From DATBGS01 sp036557885 (GTDB taxonomy: Bacteria > Chloroflexota > Ktedonobacteria > Ktedonobacterales > DATBGS01): a stretch of DNA of 64,000 bases. Both the position numbers and the translations under genes were made by a program. The stretch lies in NCBI GenBank assembly GCA_036557885.1, contig DATBGS010000084.1, positions 1-64,000 of the forward strand. The letters run 5' to 3'. Shown here one piece after another: positions 43,406-52,452 of the stretch (position 1 is the stretch's first letter; each line of letters opens with the position of its first letter). Under the pieces are notes generated by a model that saw only the letters and a list, made by a program, of their open reading frames with translations, was not told the DNA's origin and did not search any database.

Positions 43406-44374
43406 ATGATGTGTTCCCAATGCAACAAGCAGCTTGACACCATTGACATCCAGCTTGGCATCTGTCAACGCTGTGGCACGCCCATAACTGGAGCACAAGC
43501 AGGGACCACTTTTACTGACCAGGCGCTGCCAGTTGCGTCTGCCGGGCCATCTCACCTGCCTTCATTTGATACGAACGACCCCTTTGGGAACCTGCCCACG
43601 ATGGGCGGGGCTGTACCGGAAGCCTTGCCCGCGCCAGGCGGCAATATTGCCCCTCGCCCCCTCAGCGCCCCGCCCGAAACACCAGTTATGGCAGCGCCAT
43701 TTCAACTCCCGCCGCCCTCACCGCTCCCAAGCGCCCCTCCACCGTCTCCCAGACGGGGCAGAAAAAGCCGAAAGAAAACAAGCTCTTTGCTGATTGTTGG
43801 GCTAACGCTGCTCCTCCTGGTGGTGCTTGTTGGGGCTGCCATTTGGCTGATCCAGGGGCTGCATCCCGGTTTACTGAATGGCTCGCCAACGCCTACACTG
43901 CGCCCAACGGGTACTGGAGCCAGCACCTCAGTGCCGCTACAAAACTACCGCGATCCTGCCGGGCGTTTCTCCATCAGCTATCCTGCCGGTTGGCAGCCTG
44001 AACACATCGAGACGCACGCGGGAAGCCTGCCCCTGGCCTTAAACGGCGTGCAGTTCACCAGGGGGGATGCCGCTTTCACGGTAGTGGCTGGCCCCGCGCC
44101 GCCTCTCTCACCAGATGGCCTGGCGCAGACAATTGACGACGCGCTCTTGCGCAGCATGGATGCTCGCAATATCAGCAAGCCTACCAATGTCAGAATTGGT
44201 GGGCAGACCTGGACAGAGGAGCGCGCCGACACCGACAAGGGGCTGATGGTCATTGACTCCATCCAGTTCAACGGGCAATTGTATTCGCTCTGGTACAACG
44301 CCCCGCCAAACGAGTTTCCCAGCGACGAATCCAGCGTGTTTCTGCCCATGCGCGCTACGTTTAAGTTTGGGTGA
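43406..44374 (+). CDS. Second zinc-ribbon / TM protein with PsbP-like outer domain
   Basis: The protein has 322 residues. A zinc ribbon CSQCN...CQRCG opens the protein (residues 3-22). A Pro-rich region (about 40-120) precedes a basic RRGRKSRKKT stretch, a transmembrane segment (LLIVGLTLLLLVVLVGAAIW) and a C-terminal domain starting YRDPAGRFSISYPAGWQPE. It is clearly a paralogue of the gene at 35683: same four-part plan, same YPA-W motif and a similar ending (MRATFKFG). AGGAAC lies upstream of two adjacent ATGs. Confidence 0.65.
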   Translation: MMCSQCNKQLDTIDIQLGICQRCGTPITGAQAGTTFTDQALPVASAGPSHLPSFDTNDPFGNLPTMGGAVPEALPAPGGNIAPRPLSAPPETPVMAAPFQLPPPSPLPSAPPPSPRRGRKSRKKTSSLLIVGLTLLLLVVLVGAAIWLIQGLHPGLLNGSPTPTLRPTGTGASTSVPLQNYRDPAGRFSISYPAGWQPEHIETHAGSLPLALNGVQFTRGDAAFTVVAGPAPPLSPDGLAQTIDDALLRSMDARNISKPTNVRIGGQTWTEERADTDKGLMVIDSIQFNGQLYSLWYNAPPNEFPSDESSVFLPMRATFKFG

Positions 44375-44454
44375 TGCATGCTTTGTATGCATACCCACCT
44401 CAAGAACCTTTCAGTTTAGGCAGGCCACTTCTCGATGCATCTGTTTGCGATGAG

Positions 44455-45432
44455 CTATATGTAGAGAAGCCGCCAACGGTCTTGATATAATTTGCCCTGC
44501 TTTCTCAAATCACGCATCAGCAACTTTGTATACCTGGAAATCTCAGCTTTATCGCCAAAATATCGTTCCACAGCGGGTTTCCATCCTGTTGCCATGCTCC
44601 TTCCTGACTTAGCAAATTGTCTATCTATTCTTAGAAGATTCAGGGCAGCAGGACCAGAACATCTAAATACACTGACATAAATTTTCCCTTCTGGGTCTTC
44701 CTTGGTAAAGACTGTCCAGCCTATTCGAGTAGCTGCGATAAGTTCCTGGCCCTTGAGAAAGGTGTGAATGCCTTCTGCTGGGATAGCCCCAAAAGCGTTG
44801 CTGGCTAATTCTGGCTGGGTGTCTGAGGTTCTTTTGTTCCGCTCATCTTTCAACCCTGCCTTTTCATAGAACAGGAAAAGTTGCCGCTCGCGGGCGGCAG
44901 TCAGGCGTTGATTATTGCTAAATTGGTCTAGCACCGCAGGTTGCCACCCGTTTTGCGGCGTCATTTGATGCCCATACAGATGGGCCAGGTAACGTTTACG
45001 CACATTTTCTTCAGGGCTATCACTACCGCTTGTTCGACCCGTGTAAATACTGATTGCTCCAGTTTGAGGGTGGACACAAACCATAGTATATGTCTGCCAT
45101 TTCCCATAGGGAATCCAGAGCGGTCCATAAGCATTCCAGCTTTGCAACCACACGCCATCAGAAGAACGATGAAATGACCGATTTTGCCAGGGGCTGGTTG
45201 GGCGAAGAATCCAGGCACTGCGATCAACATCCCACACGGCCTGCCCATCAGTCGAAAGGCGCGGTTGCCCAGGCTGCCAGGGGCTTCTCTGTTTATCAAC
45301 TTTCCAGCTTGCTTTTTGGACAAAGAATGGGTTGCCAACCCACTCAGCTTCAGCATCTTCCCTGGAGGGGCCAAACCCCCAATCAACCCATTCTTCCAAT
45401 CCAACACGATCAGGCGCGGGGTGCTCGCTCAT
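44455..45432 (-). CDS. Unknown protein with polymorphic-toxin-nuclease-like segment
   Basis: The protein has 325 residues. The middle part reads SIYTGRTSG, then AHLYGHQM, AVLDQFS and AARERQLFLFYEKAG. This order (YxGRTSG, His-rich, then R-E-R-Q) resembles a nuclease domain found at the C-terminus of secreted polymorphic toxins, compared by eye and from memory. There is no signal peptide or other toxin leader, and no immunity gene is obvious. The C-terminal third (EGIHTFLKGQELIAATRIG onward) is unrelated to anything I recognise. GGAGGAAC precedes the ATG. Confidence 0.5.
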   Translation of the reverse strand: MSEHPAPDRVGLEEWVDWGFGPSREDAEAEWVGNPFFVQKASWKVDKQRSPWQPGQPRLSTDGQAVWDVDRSAWILRPTSPWQNRSFHRSSDGVWLQSWNAYGPLWIPYGKWQTYTMVCVHPQTGAISIYTGRTSGSDSPEENVRKRYLAHLYGHQMTPQNGWQPAVLDQFSNNQRLTAARERQLFLFYEKAGLKDERNKRTSDTQPELASNAFGAIPAEGIHTFLKGQELIAATRIGWTVFTKEDPEGKIYVSVFRCSGPAALNLLRIDRQFAKSGRSMATGWKPAVERYFGDKAEISRYTKLLMRDLRKQGKLYQDRWRLLYI

Positions 45433-45496
45433 ACTGTTCCTCCAGCTCTCAGAAGCCTCTTATCCAGTACCATTTTGGAATTCCACTCTTTCCCTC

Positions 45497-45525
45497 TTGA
45501 CACAGCAGGGGCTTTCATGTATTAT
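45497..45525 (+). promoter_or_regulatory. Near-consensus promoter
   Basis: TTGACA, a 17-nt spacer and TATTAT, about 50 bp upstream of the HTH regulator. Confidence 0.75.
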
Positions 45526-45572
45526 TTTATCAGGTAAAAATTTTTTTTGCACGATTGAAAAAGATAACAAAG

Positions 45573-46484
45573 ATGGATGACATTCCCGAAGTTTATTACC
45601 TCGAAACAATAGAGCAGATGCGCGCTATCTCTGATGAGCTACGCCAACGCATCATCGAGATATTAGGGCGCCAGCCGATGACGGTAAAACAGTTGGGGCT
45701 TTATCTCGGCCAGGCTCCCGCCAAGATGCATTATCATGTCCACGAATTAGAGCGGGTGGGCTTACTCAAGCAGGTAGAAACCCGCGAGAAGAGGGGTATC
45801 CTCGAAAAATATTTTCGCGCTGTAGCCAAAAACCTCTCTGTTTCCGAAGGGCTGCTTCAGCGGACCTCGCCCGACGAAACGATTGCATCAGTGAGCGCCA
45901 TGCTGCAAAACGCCTCGCGGAGCTTTATCACTGCTCTGGCAATCATGCTCCGCAAGCAAAGCTTTGAACGAGAGGATTTTCCTGCCCTGAACGGAGCGCA
46001 GGTCTGGGTAACAGATGAGGAATATCTCCAATTGCTGAAGCAGATAAATGCGCTTGTGGAGCCATTTCGCGCCCCGCGTGGCCGAGAGGGGGAGCGCGAG
46101 CGTACCTTTGTCAGTATGGCCTATCTGCCCGTGCCTGGTTCTCAAGATGAAGCCAGCCCTGCTGCTTCTGCCTTTGCTGCCGCACAAGAACGCGCAGCCC
46201 CGCGCGCTTCCGCTTCTTCAACGCCTGCGTCGAAGCCACACGAGCGAATTATCGGCATTGGTCTGACTATTTACTCGCGCAAAGACCTGGAACGGAGCGC
46301 AAAGAAGGGCAAGAAGATTGATATTGATTTTGTGGGGTATTGCCGTTTTGCCAGCGATGTCACGCCTGAACTAATTGAGCAGGCCATCGGGCGTTTCCGG
46401 TTTCTCGGCAAGTTGGATGCTTCCACAGAAGTGCGCGCCGCTCTCAAGCGCAAGGAGGTGCAGATCACCATAGAGAACCCGTGA
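45573..46484 (+). CDS. ArsR-like winged-helix regulator with extended C-terminal domain
   Basis: The protein has 303 residues from ATG 45573; an in-frame TTG six codons earlier is possible. The HTH reads ISDELRQRIIEILGRQPMTV, KQLGLYLGQAPAKMHYHVHE and LERVGLLKQVE. The C-terminal part has an Ala/Pro/Ser-rich linker (about 200-225) and ends EVQITIENP. It likely controls the adjacent MFS exporter, 117 bp downstream on the same strand. Confidence 0.78.
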   Translation: MDDIPEVYYLETIEQMRAISDELRQRIIEILGRQPMTVKQLGLYLGQAPAKMHYHVHELERVGLLKQVETREKRGILEKYFRAVAKNLSVSEGLLQRTSPDETIASVSAMLQNASRSFITALAIMLRKQSFEREDFPALNGAQVWVTDEEYLQLLKQINALVEPFRAPRGREGERERTFVSMAYLPVPGSQDEASPAASAFAAAQERAAPRASASSTPASKPHERIIGIGLTIYSRKDLERSAKKGKKIDIDFVGYCRFASDVTPELIEQAIGRFRFLGKLDASTEVRAALKRKEVQITIENP

Positions 46485-46600
46485 TGCCTGACCAGACAAA
46501 AAGAGCAACGGCTGGACACGGAAAAGCGTCCAGCACGTTTCACTCACATTCCGCCCAACCAACTTCATGTCACTGAACCGAACGGAAGGAGTACCTTGTC

Positions 46601-48037
46601 ATGAATAGTAACACATCCACCGCTCACACAGCCAGTAAGCAGCCTGGCCTGCTCAGAAACCGCAATTTTGCCCTGCTCTGGATTGGCCGGACCATCTCGG
46701 TCCTGGGCGATTACGCTTTTGATACCACCCTCATCCTCTGGATTGGCGTCATTATTGCCAAAGGCCAGTCCTGGGCGCCGCTGGCCGTTAGCGGCGTGCT
46801 GATCGCCACCTCTATCCCCATCTTTCTGATTGGCCCGATTGCAGGCGTGTTTGTGGACCGCTGGGAGAAGCGCCCGACGATGCTCTGGATGGACGCGCTG
46901 CGCGCCATCCTGATCACCCTGCTGCTGTTTGCCGCCAATCTTTTTCCGCTGCCCTTCTTCCCTGATGGGAAAATGCCTGCCTCCTGGCAGCTAGGCATGA
47001 TCTACGCGATTGTCTTTCTCGCCAGCACCTGCGCCCAATTTTTCAATCCCTCGCGCATGGCCCTCATCGGTGATCTGGTGCCAGAACCACAGCGCGCCCA
47101 GGCCAGCGGATTGACGCAAATTTCGATGAGCATTGCCGGCATTATTGGCCCGCCGCTGGCCGCTCCGGTGCTCTTTGCCTTTGGCGTAGAGTGGGCGCTG
47201 ATCGTCAACGCGCTCTCATTCGTGGCCTCATTTGTGGCTATTCTGGCGATTCAGGCGCCCAAAGCAGCCCGCAGCATTCAGCCAGGGGAGCAAAGCAGCT
47301 TCTTTCGAGAGTTTGCCGATGGCATCCGCTTCTTCGTCGGCAATCGCGTGCTGGTGACTCTCCTCATCACCATCATGATCGTGATGCTTGGGGCCGGGGC
47401 AATCAACGCGCTGGGCGTCTTCTTTATGACGGAAAACCTGCATACTTCGGCCAGCTTCTTTGGGCTGGTAGATGCTGTAATGGGCATTGGCATCATTGCC
47501 GGGGCCATCTTAGCCAGCGCCTTTGCGCAGCGGCTTGGCGTTGCCCGAACGTTCTGGTTTTGCACAGTGGGCGCGGGCATTGTCTTTCTGGTCTTTGCGC
47601 GCATGAGCTTGCTACTTCCGGCTCTGGTACTGATGCTCTTGCTGGGAGTGATGCAGGCCGGGCTGAATGTGGCGGTCAACCCCTTGATTCTGCATGTTAC
47701 GCCGCGCGAACTTGTCGGACGTATCTCGTCGGTACTGGACCCGGCCACTAGCCTGGTTTCGATTGTTTCTATTGCGATTGCCGGGTCGCTGGCAAGCACG
47801 GTGCTCAATAATCTCCACGCGACGGTGCTGGGTATGACCTTTGGGCCTATTGATACGATCTTTGCCTTTTCCGGGCTGCTGATTTTGCTGGGCGGCCTCT
47901 ATGCAATGGTCAATCTGCGCGATGTACGGCTGGCAAAGGAAGAGGAAAACATTTCGGCGGAAGCAGCGGAAGCAGAGGCGGCATCTGTGCCAGCCAGCAT
48001 GCAAGAAAGCGCGAGCGCGGCTGTGGCAGCCGAATAA
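46601..48037 (+). CDS. MFS transporter, DHA3 (macrolide-efflux-like) type
   Basis: The protein has 478 residues with about 12 hydrophobic segments. LLRNRNFALLWIGRTISVLG opens the transporter as in MefA-like exporters, and FVDRWEKRPTMLWMDALRA is the loop-2/3 motif. GPPLAAPVLFAFG and the later RELVGRISSVLDPATSLVS fit the same group. The C-terminus is Ala/Glu-rich. It follows the ArsR-like regulator. The exported compound is unknown; AAGGAG lies upstream of the ATG. Confidence 0.85.
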   Translation: MNSNTSTAHTASKQPGLLRNRNFALLWIGRTISVLGDYAFDTTLILWIGVIIAKGQSWAPLAVSGVLIATSIPIFLIGPIAGVFVDRWEKRPTMLWMDALRAILITLLLFAANLFPLPFFPDGKMPASWQLGMIYAIVFLASTCAQFFNPSRMALIGDLVPEPQRAQASGLTQISMSIAGIIGPPLAAPVLFAFGVEWALIVNALSFVASFVAILAIQAPKAARSIQPGEQSSFFREFADGIRFFVGNRVLVTLLITIMIVMLGAGAINALGVFFMTENLHTSASFFGLVDAVMGIGIIAGAILASAFAQRLGVARTFWFCTVGAGIVFLVFARMSLLLPALVLMLLLGVMQAGLNVAVNPLILHVTPRELVGRISSVLDPATSLVSIVSIAIAGSLASTVLNNLHATVLGMTFGPIDTIFAFSGLLILLGGLYAMVNLRDVRLAKEEENISAEAAEAEAASVPASMQESASAAVAAE

Positions 48038-48059
48038 TTCCATCGGTGAGCATGCAGCA

Positions 48060-48698
48060 TTAGAGTGCTGGCCGCGCCAGCACCAGCCCCCAAACTTCAC
48101 GAGCGCCTGCCGCCAGCAACTTCTCGGCGCAGGCGCTCAGTGTTGAGCCAGTCGTGCAGACATCATCAATCAAGAGCACCCGCCGACCCACCAGCATTGG
48201 GTGGTCCTTTGGGCAAGTAAAAGCGCCTGAAACATTGGCCTGGCGCTGCGCTCTGGTCATTCTGGCCTGCTGCGGCGTGTCGCGCGAGCGGCGCAGCGCA
48301 TCCTCCACGAGTTGCAGACCTTCCAGGCGACAGAAGACCCGCGCCAGCAGCGCCGACTGGTTATAGCCGCGTTCGGCCTGGCGCTGTGGGTGCAGTGGCA
48401 CCGGCAGCACAGCATCGGGCAGGCTCTGCACTTGCGCCTGGCGACGAAAGGTTTCCGCCAGCACTCGCCCCAGCGGCTCCGCCAGGCGCCGCTTCCCCTG
48501 ATACTTCAATTGCTGAATCGCCAGCCGCAGCGGGTCTTCATAGTCGCCCGCCATCCACAGGCCCGCCAACGACTCCGGCACGCGCAGCGCTGGCGCGGCT
48601 GGCACAATGGCCGCGATGCACTGCGGGCAGAGCCAGTGGCCGCCGCGCCCGCAGTGCACGCAGGACGGAGGAAAGAGCAGATCGAGCAGCCCCACCAT
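48060..48698 (-). CDS. comF: ComF-family phosphoribosyltransferase-like protein
   Basis: The protein has 212 residues. The zinc ribbon CVHCGRGGHWLCPQC lies at the N-terminus. The phosphoribosyltransferase motif VLLIDDVCTTGSTLSACAEK lies near residue 175, and VPLHPQRQAERGYNQSALLA precedes it. ComF proteins act in DNA uptake in competent bacteria, though many homologues are uncharacterised. The ATG at 48698 is preferred to the adjacent GTG because of the distance from GGGGAGG. Its stop is 20 bp past the convergent MFS gene. Confidence 0.88.
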   Translation of the reverse strand: MVGLLDLLFPPSCVHCGRGGHWLCPQCIAAIVPAAPALRVPESLAGLWMAGDYEDPLRLAIQQLKYQGKRRLAEPLGRVLAETFRRQAQVQSLPDAVLPVPLHPQRQAERGYNQSALLARVFCRLEGLQLVEDALRRSRDTPQQARMTRAQRQANVSGAFTCPKDHPMLVGRRVLLIDDVCTTGSTLSACAEKLLAAGAREVWGLVLARPAL

Positions 48699-48743
48699 CA
48701 CGCCGCCTCCCCATCAAGCCATCTCAAGAGAAGAGTGGTGGCA

Positions 48744-49460
48744 TCAGCTTGCAATCAGTCTTGCGCGCTGAAAGCGCACCACCGCATAGCCAAGCACCAC
48801 CACATCAATCAGCGCGAACAGAAGCGTGGCAAACAACAAGAGCTGCGCAACGGTATAGGTCACGAAAAAGTCCCCAGGCAGCAGCTTGCTCAGCGCAAAC
48901 CCGACGCCAAATGTCACCACCAGCGTGCCAATGCCCAAGACCTGCTGCGCCTGGCGCACCGTTGACGAGCGCAGCGATACCAGCACGCCCCCGCCCGCGC
49001 CCAACAGCGTAACGGCCAGCCCTAGCACGATCACCCCCAGCAGCAGGTCAGAGGGATAAAATTGCCAGGCGCCCTCGGAGTTGGTCAGGTTGACCAGCAC
49101 CAGCCCCAGCAGCAGGCTCGCCAGCAGCAGCCCCATACCATACCCCACCACAATCAGCACCTTGCCCAGCAAGATCGCTCGATCCGGCATGCGGCTTGCC
49201 AGCAGCGTCTCCAGCGTGTGCCGCTCGCGCTCCCCAGCAATGGCATCACCAATCAGGTTGATAATCAAGTAAAATGGTATCCAGAGCAACACAAAGAGCG
49301 AGAGGGGCGTCAGGCTCAGCCAGAGGCGCCCGCTCTGCAAGGGCACATACACCCCGGCAATGCCCAGCATCAGCAGCGGGCGAATCCAGGCTCTCCAGCC
49401 GCCGCCCTGAAAGAGCACATCCTTCCATTCTTTCCAGATCATCGTCCAGAGATCGCTCAT
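48744..49460 (-). CDS. ABC-2 type exporter permease
   Basis: The protein has 238 residues with about six hydrophobic segments, starting MSDLWTMIWKEWKDVLF. The motif AIAGERERHTLETLLASRMP (the permease coupling region) is characteristic of ABC-2 exporter permeases. It overlaps the ATPase stop by 4 bp (ATGA), so the two form one transporter. The substrate is unknown. Confidence 0.85.
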   Translation of the reverse strand: MSDLWTMIWKEWKDVLFQGGGWRAWIRPLLMLGIAGVYVPLQSGRLWLSLTPLSLFVLLWIPFYLIINLIGDAIAGERERHTLETLLASRMPDRAILLGKVLIVVGYGMGLLLASLLLGLVLVNLTNSEGAWQFYPSDLLLGVIVLGLAVTLLGAGGGVLVSLRSSTVRQAQQVLGIGTLVVTFGVGFALSKLLPGDFFVTYTVAQLLLFATLLFALIDVVVLGYAVVRFQRARLIAS

Positions 49461-50398
49461 CGTGGCTGCTCCTCCTCCATTAGTGTCAGGAACACGTCTT
49501 CCAGGCTGGCCGCGCCCTTGCGCACTTCTTCCACTTCGCCGCCTGACTGCACAATCAGGCTCACCAGCGGCGCCATCTCGCTTCCGTCGCGCAACTGAAT
49601 CTCCAGATGGCTGCCATTGGGCGCTTCAACAGCGGCCACTTCTGGCCGCGCTCGAAGCCGCGCCAGCAGTTCCTCGGTGAATCCCGCGCCAATGATCTCC
49701 GCTTGAGGCCCGCCGCGCTTCAGGCGCAGTTCATCCGGGTTGCCCACCGCCAGCAGCCGCCCCTTGCGAATGACGCCCACCTGCGCGCACAGCTTCTCAG
49801 CCTCGGCCAGGTTATGCGTGTTCAGAAAGACGGTGGCGCCCTCGCGCTTCACCAAACCAGCCAGATCATCGCGCAGGGCCGCCGCCGCTACCGGGTCAAA
49901 CCCGGCGGTTGGCTCATCCAGAAAGATCAGCGGCGGGCGGTGAAACAGCGCGCGTGCCACCGCCAGCTTTTGCTTCATGCCCCGGCTCCACTTCCCCACC
50001 TGATCTTTGCGCCGGTCCCACAGATCAAGATGCACCAGTAGTTCTTTGATGCGCGCCTTGCGATCAGCGGCAGGCATATGATAGATGCGCCCGTACAGAT
50101 CAAGGTTATCTTCGGCGGTCATACGCTCGTACAGGCCCGCGAACTCCAGCAGCGCGCCTGCGCGGGCGCGAATCTGCTCGGCCTGGCTGCGCGAATCGTA
50201 GCCAAGCACAGTGGCCCGCCCGCTGGTTGGCTCCAGCAGCCCCAGCAAAAGGTGAATCGTTGTGGTTTTGCCCGCGCCATTCGCCCCCAGAAACCCAAAG
50301 ACAATCCCGGCTGGCACCTCCAGATTGAGATTGTCCACCGCCTGGATTGGGCCAAACGAACGCGAAAGGCCCTCCGTGCGAATTGCAAAATCTCCCAT
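49457..50398 (-). CDS. ABC exporter ATPase
   Basis: The protein has 313 residues. Walker A is GANGAGKTTTIH, the signature is WSRGMKQKLAVARAL, Walker B is LIFLDEPTAGFD and the switch His is in FLNTHNLAEAEKL. The C-terminal 80 residues are an accessory domain. It pairs with the permease gene overlapping its 3' end. Its start lies only 18 bp from the end of the degenerate tnpA, so the IS element may have altered its upstream region. Confidence 0.92.
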   Translation of the reverse strand: MGDFAIRTEGLSRSFGPIQAVDNLNLEVPAGIVFGFLGANGAGKTTTIHLLLGLLEPTSGRATVLGYDSRSQAEQIRARAGALLEFAGLYERMTAEDNLDLYGRIYHMPAADRKARIKELLVHLDLWDRRKDQVGKWSRGMKQKLAVARALFHRPPLIFLDEPTAGFDPVAAAALRDDLAGLVKREGATVFLNTHNLAEAEKLCAQVGVIRKGRLLAVGNPDELRLKRGGPQAEIIGAGFTEELLARLRARPEVAAVEAPNGSHLEIQLRDGSEMAPLVSLIVQSGGEVEEVRKGAASLEDVFLTLMEEEQPR

Positions 50399-50416
50399 GC
50401 AGACCCCTTCCTTGTT

Positions 50417-50816
50417 TTACTTTCCCTGGCACTCCATAATGTAACGCCTGATCACTTCGGCTGAGACGGTCCCTGCTGTGCCAACATAGTACGCTTGTGT
50501 CCATAAATGCTCTTTTCCGCAGACGCGCTTGAGATGAGGGAAGCGCTCGCGCAAGTAGCGCGAACTGTCGCCTTTGAGCAAATTGGCAATCTCGGCAGGG
50601 GAAAAGCGCGGGGGTGCTGAGACAAACACATGGATCTGGTCCTGGTCCGTTTCCAGTGCGAGCAGGGTCAACCCATGACGCTCGCAACATTCAGTAATTA
50701 GCTCTTTGGTCGCTTTCTCTACCTCAGTAGTCAGAAGCTTACGCCGATATTTGGGAATCCAGACAAGATGATACGCGATTGAATAGTGTGTCCATCGTGT
50801 TTTACCCGTCTATCAT
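50417..50816 (-). pseudogene. tnpA: Degenerate IS200-type TnpA (Y1 transposase)
   Basis: The frame reads HYSIAYHLVWIPKYRRKLL through YIMECQGK, a recognisable TnpA of about 130 residues. Two defects are visible. At the N-terminus, an ATG at 50816 (after GGAGGAGG) is out of frame with the body, as if one base (near 50810) were added. At the HUH site the family HVH reads QIH (QDQIHVFVS). The tyrosine region RRYIMECQ is retained. It is probably inactive. Confidence 0.75.
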
Positions 50817-50872
50817 ACCTCCTCCAATCTGTGCAATAATTCTAGCAGAGAACAGGAAGGACGGCAAGGCCA

Positions 50873-52105
50873 ATGGAGACCGTGCATATCTACCCATTGC
50901 CCAAGTTGCGTCGGGGCTATGCAACACGCTTGCGTGAAGCGCGCATTGAAGCGGCGCAGGTGTGGAATGTCTGCCGTGATCTCCATCTGGCGGCGCGACA
51001 ACAGCATACTCGTTGGCCGAAGCGGGATGATCTCCAGAAAGCCACCAAAGACCGTTTTGCGCTGCATAGCCAGAGCGTGCAGATGATTTGCCATGCCTTC
51101 CTTGCCAATATTGAAACCACCAAAGAACGCAGAAAAACGAACCGCAAGATTCGCTACCCTTATAAAGACAAGCGGTATTATCCTCTGCTCTGGCCCGCGC
51201 AAGCGGTAAGCGGAGAGCGAGGGCGCATTGTCTTACCGATGGGTCGCGGGCGCCGTTCGCTCGTCTTCAAGGTGGACCTGCCAGAATGTATTGGCGGTTG
51301 CGAACTGGTCTGGAACGATGGGTACGAGTTGCACATCTCGGTTCCAGCAGTTCGGGCACCAGAGGCTCCTGGTACGGTGCAAGCGGCGGTAGACCTGGGA
51401 GAGATTCATCAGGCGGCGGTCACTACTTCGACGGGCGCTGCGCTGGTGATCTCCGGGCGTGGCATCCGTTCGCTCAAGCGGCGGCATAATAGAGCACTTG
51501 GACAGTTGGACAAGAAGCACAAACGCTGTAAGAGCGGGTCACGGCGCTGGCGCAAACTCCAGCGCGCCCGCCGGAACATGAGTGCTCGCAAAGGCCGTCA
51601 AGTCCGCGACCTGCGGCATAAGGGCACCCGCAAAGTAATTGCCTTCTGCGAGCAGCACGGCGTGGGGAATCTCTTCATTGGCAACCCGCATGGCGTGCGC
51701 AAGAACAACACCGGGCGCCACCACAATCAGCGCATGGCACAGTGGGAATATGGCAAGGACATCGCCTACCTGACCTATAAAGCACAATTAGCCAGCATCG
51801 AGAGCTTCACTGGTTCTGAGCGGGGTACGAGCAGCCAGTGTCCGGTATGCTGCTGGAAACAAAAAGTGAAGGGGCGCCTCTGGCGCTGCCGCAATCCCAA
51901 GTGCAGTTTTCAGGGCCACCGGGATGTGGTCGGCAGCGTCAATATGCGCTCCTTGGCGTTTGAGAACAAGATCACCTTCCCCGCTCAGGTCACGTATCAA
52001 CGAGCTGGTCCCGTAAGGGTCTTGGCACGGAGTGAACAACCGTGCCAGGTGGTATCCAGCCAGCCCGTTGTAGGCGCCCGGACACGGGCCACCAGGAGAG
52101 CCTAG
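50873..52105 (+). CDS. tnpB: TnpB-family protein with altered RuvC region
   Basis: The protein has 410 residues. It is full length and in one frame, with AGGAAGG before the ATG. The RuvC-I Asp is seen in AVDLGEIHQA (Asp174). The zinc finger is SQCPVCC...CRNPKC (Cys323, 326, 339, 344), followed by HRDVVGSVN (Asp351). The RuvC-II segment reads FIGNPHGVRK; the usual glutamate of ED-L is not there. Either a subgroup places the acidic residue elsewhere, or this is a nuclease-weak or nuclease-dead TnpB-like protein. It sits divergent from degenerate tnpA. Confidence 0.75.
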   Translation: METVHIYPLPKLRRGYATRLREARIEAAQVWNVCRDLHLAARQQHTRWPKRDDLQKATKDRFALHSQSVQMICHAFLANIETTKERRKTNRKIRYPYKDKRYYPLLWPAQAVSGERGRIVLPMGRGRRSLVFKVDLPECIGGCELVWNDGYELHISVPAVRAPEAPGTVQAAVDLGEIHQAAVTTSTGAALVISGRGIRSLKRRHNRALGQLDKKHKRCKSGSRRWRKLQRARRNMSARKGRQVRDLRHKGTRKVIAFCEQHGVGNLFIGNPHGVRKNNTGRHHNQRMAQWEYGKDIAYLTYKAQLASIESFTGSERGTSSQCPVCCWKQKVKGRLWRCRNPKCSFQGHRDVVGSVNMRSLAFENKITFPAQVTYQRAGPVRVLARSEQPCQVVSSQPVVGARTRATRRA

Positions 52106-52239
52106 CTCGTTTGCACTGGTGTTGTCTGAGAGCGCATCATGGGCAACCACCTGTGATCTCACAGGGCCTCCTCGGAGGCAGGCCAACCGGAAATGTACGC
52201 GCTCAGAAGCTTACCCCGTTTACGGGGTTGAGAGTGTCA
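52106..52239 (+). ncRNA. Right end / putative guide-RNA region of the second element
   Basis: From the tnpB stop to the hairpin at 52213-52228 there is no gene. The guide RNA for TnpB would be expected to end here and continue into flanking DNA after GAGTGTCAC. No conserved core can be read by eye. Confidence 0.35.
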
Positions 52240-52344
52240 CGCAAGATGTATCTACTATACGTATGAGGAGTCCCTGAAGGTACAGCTTTCCCGACGCGCT
52301 GTTTTCCGATCTTGTTTTCGGTCTTACCGCTTTGGGCTAAATTC

Positions 52345-52373
52345 TTGACAACGCGCTTCCTTTCGGGCATGAT
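52345..52373 (+). promoter_or_regulatory. Sigma-70-type promoter
   Basis: TTGACA, a 17-nt spacer and CATGAT, 80 bp upstream of the alpha/beta hydrolase. Confidence 0.5.
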
Positions 52374-52452
52374 AGCATCTTGGATAACCAAGGCTGCTCA
52401 ACGAGGAACAGTTTCTTAGTTCAGATGGTGACACCAGGCGTGAGGGACAGGC

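Larger units (their letters stand above)
50400..52239. mobile_element. Second IS605-like element with divergent tnpA and tnpB
   Basis: A degenerate tnpA on the minus strand and a full-length tnpB on the plus strand diverge from about 50816-50873. The right end carries the hairpin ACCCCGTTTACGGGGT (52213-52228) and ends GAGTGTCAC, close in form to the other element's AGTGTCAA. No left-end palindrome is visible before the ABC gene, so the left boundary is a guess. Confidence 0.6.
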
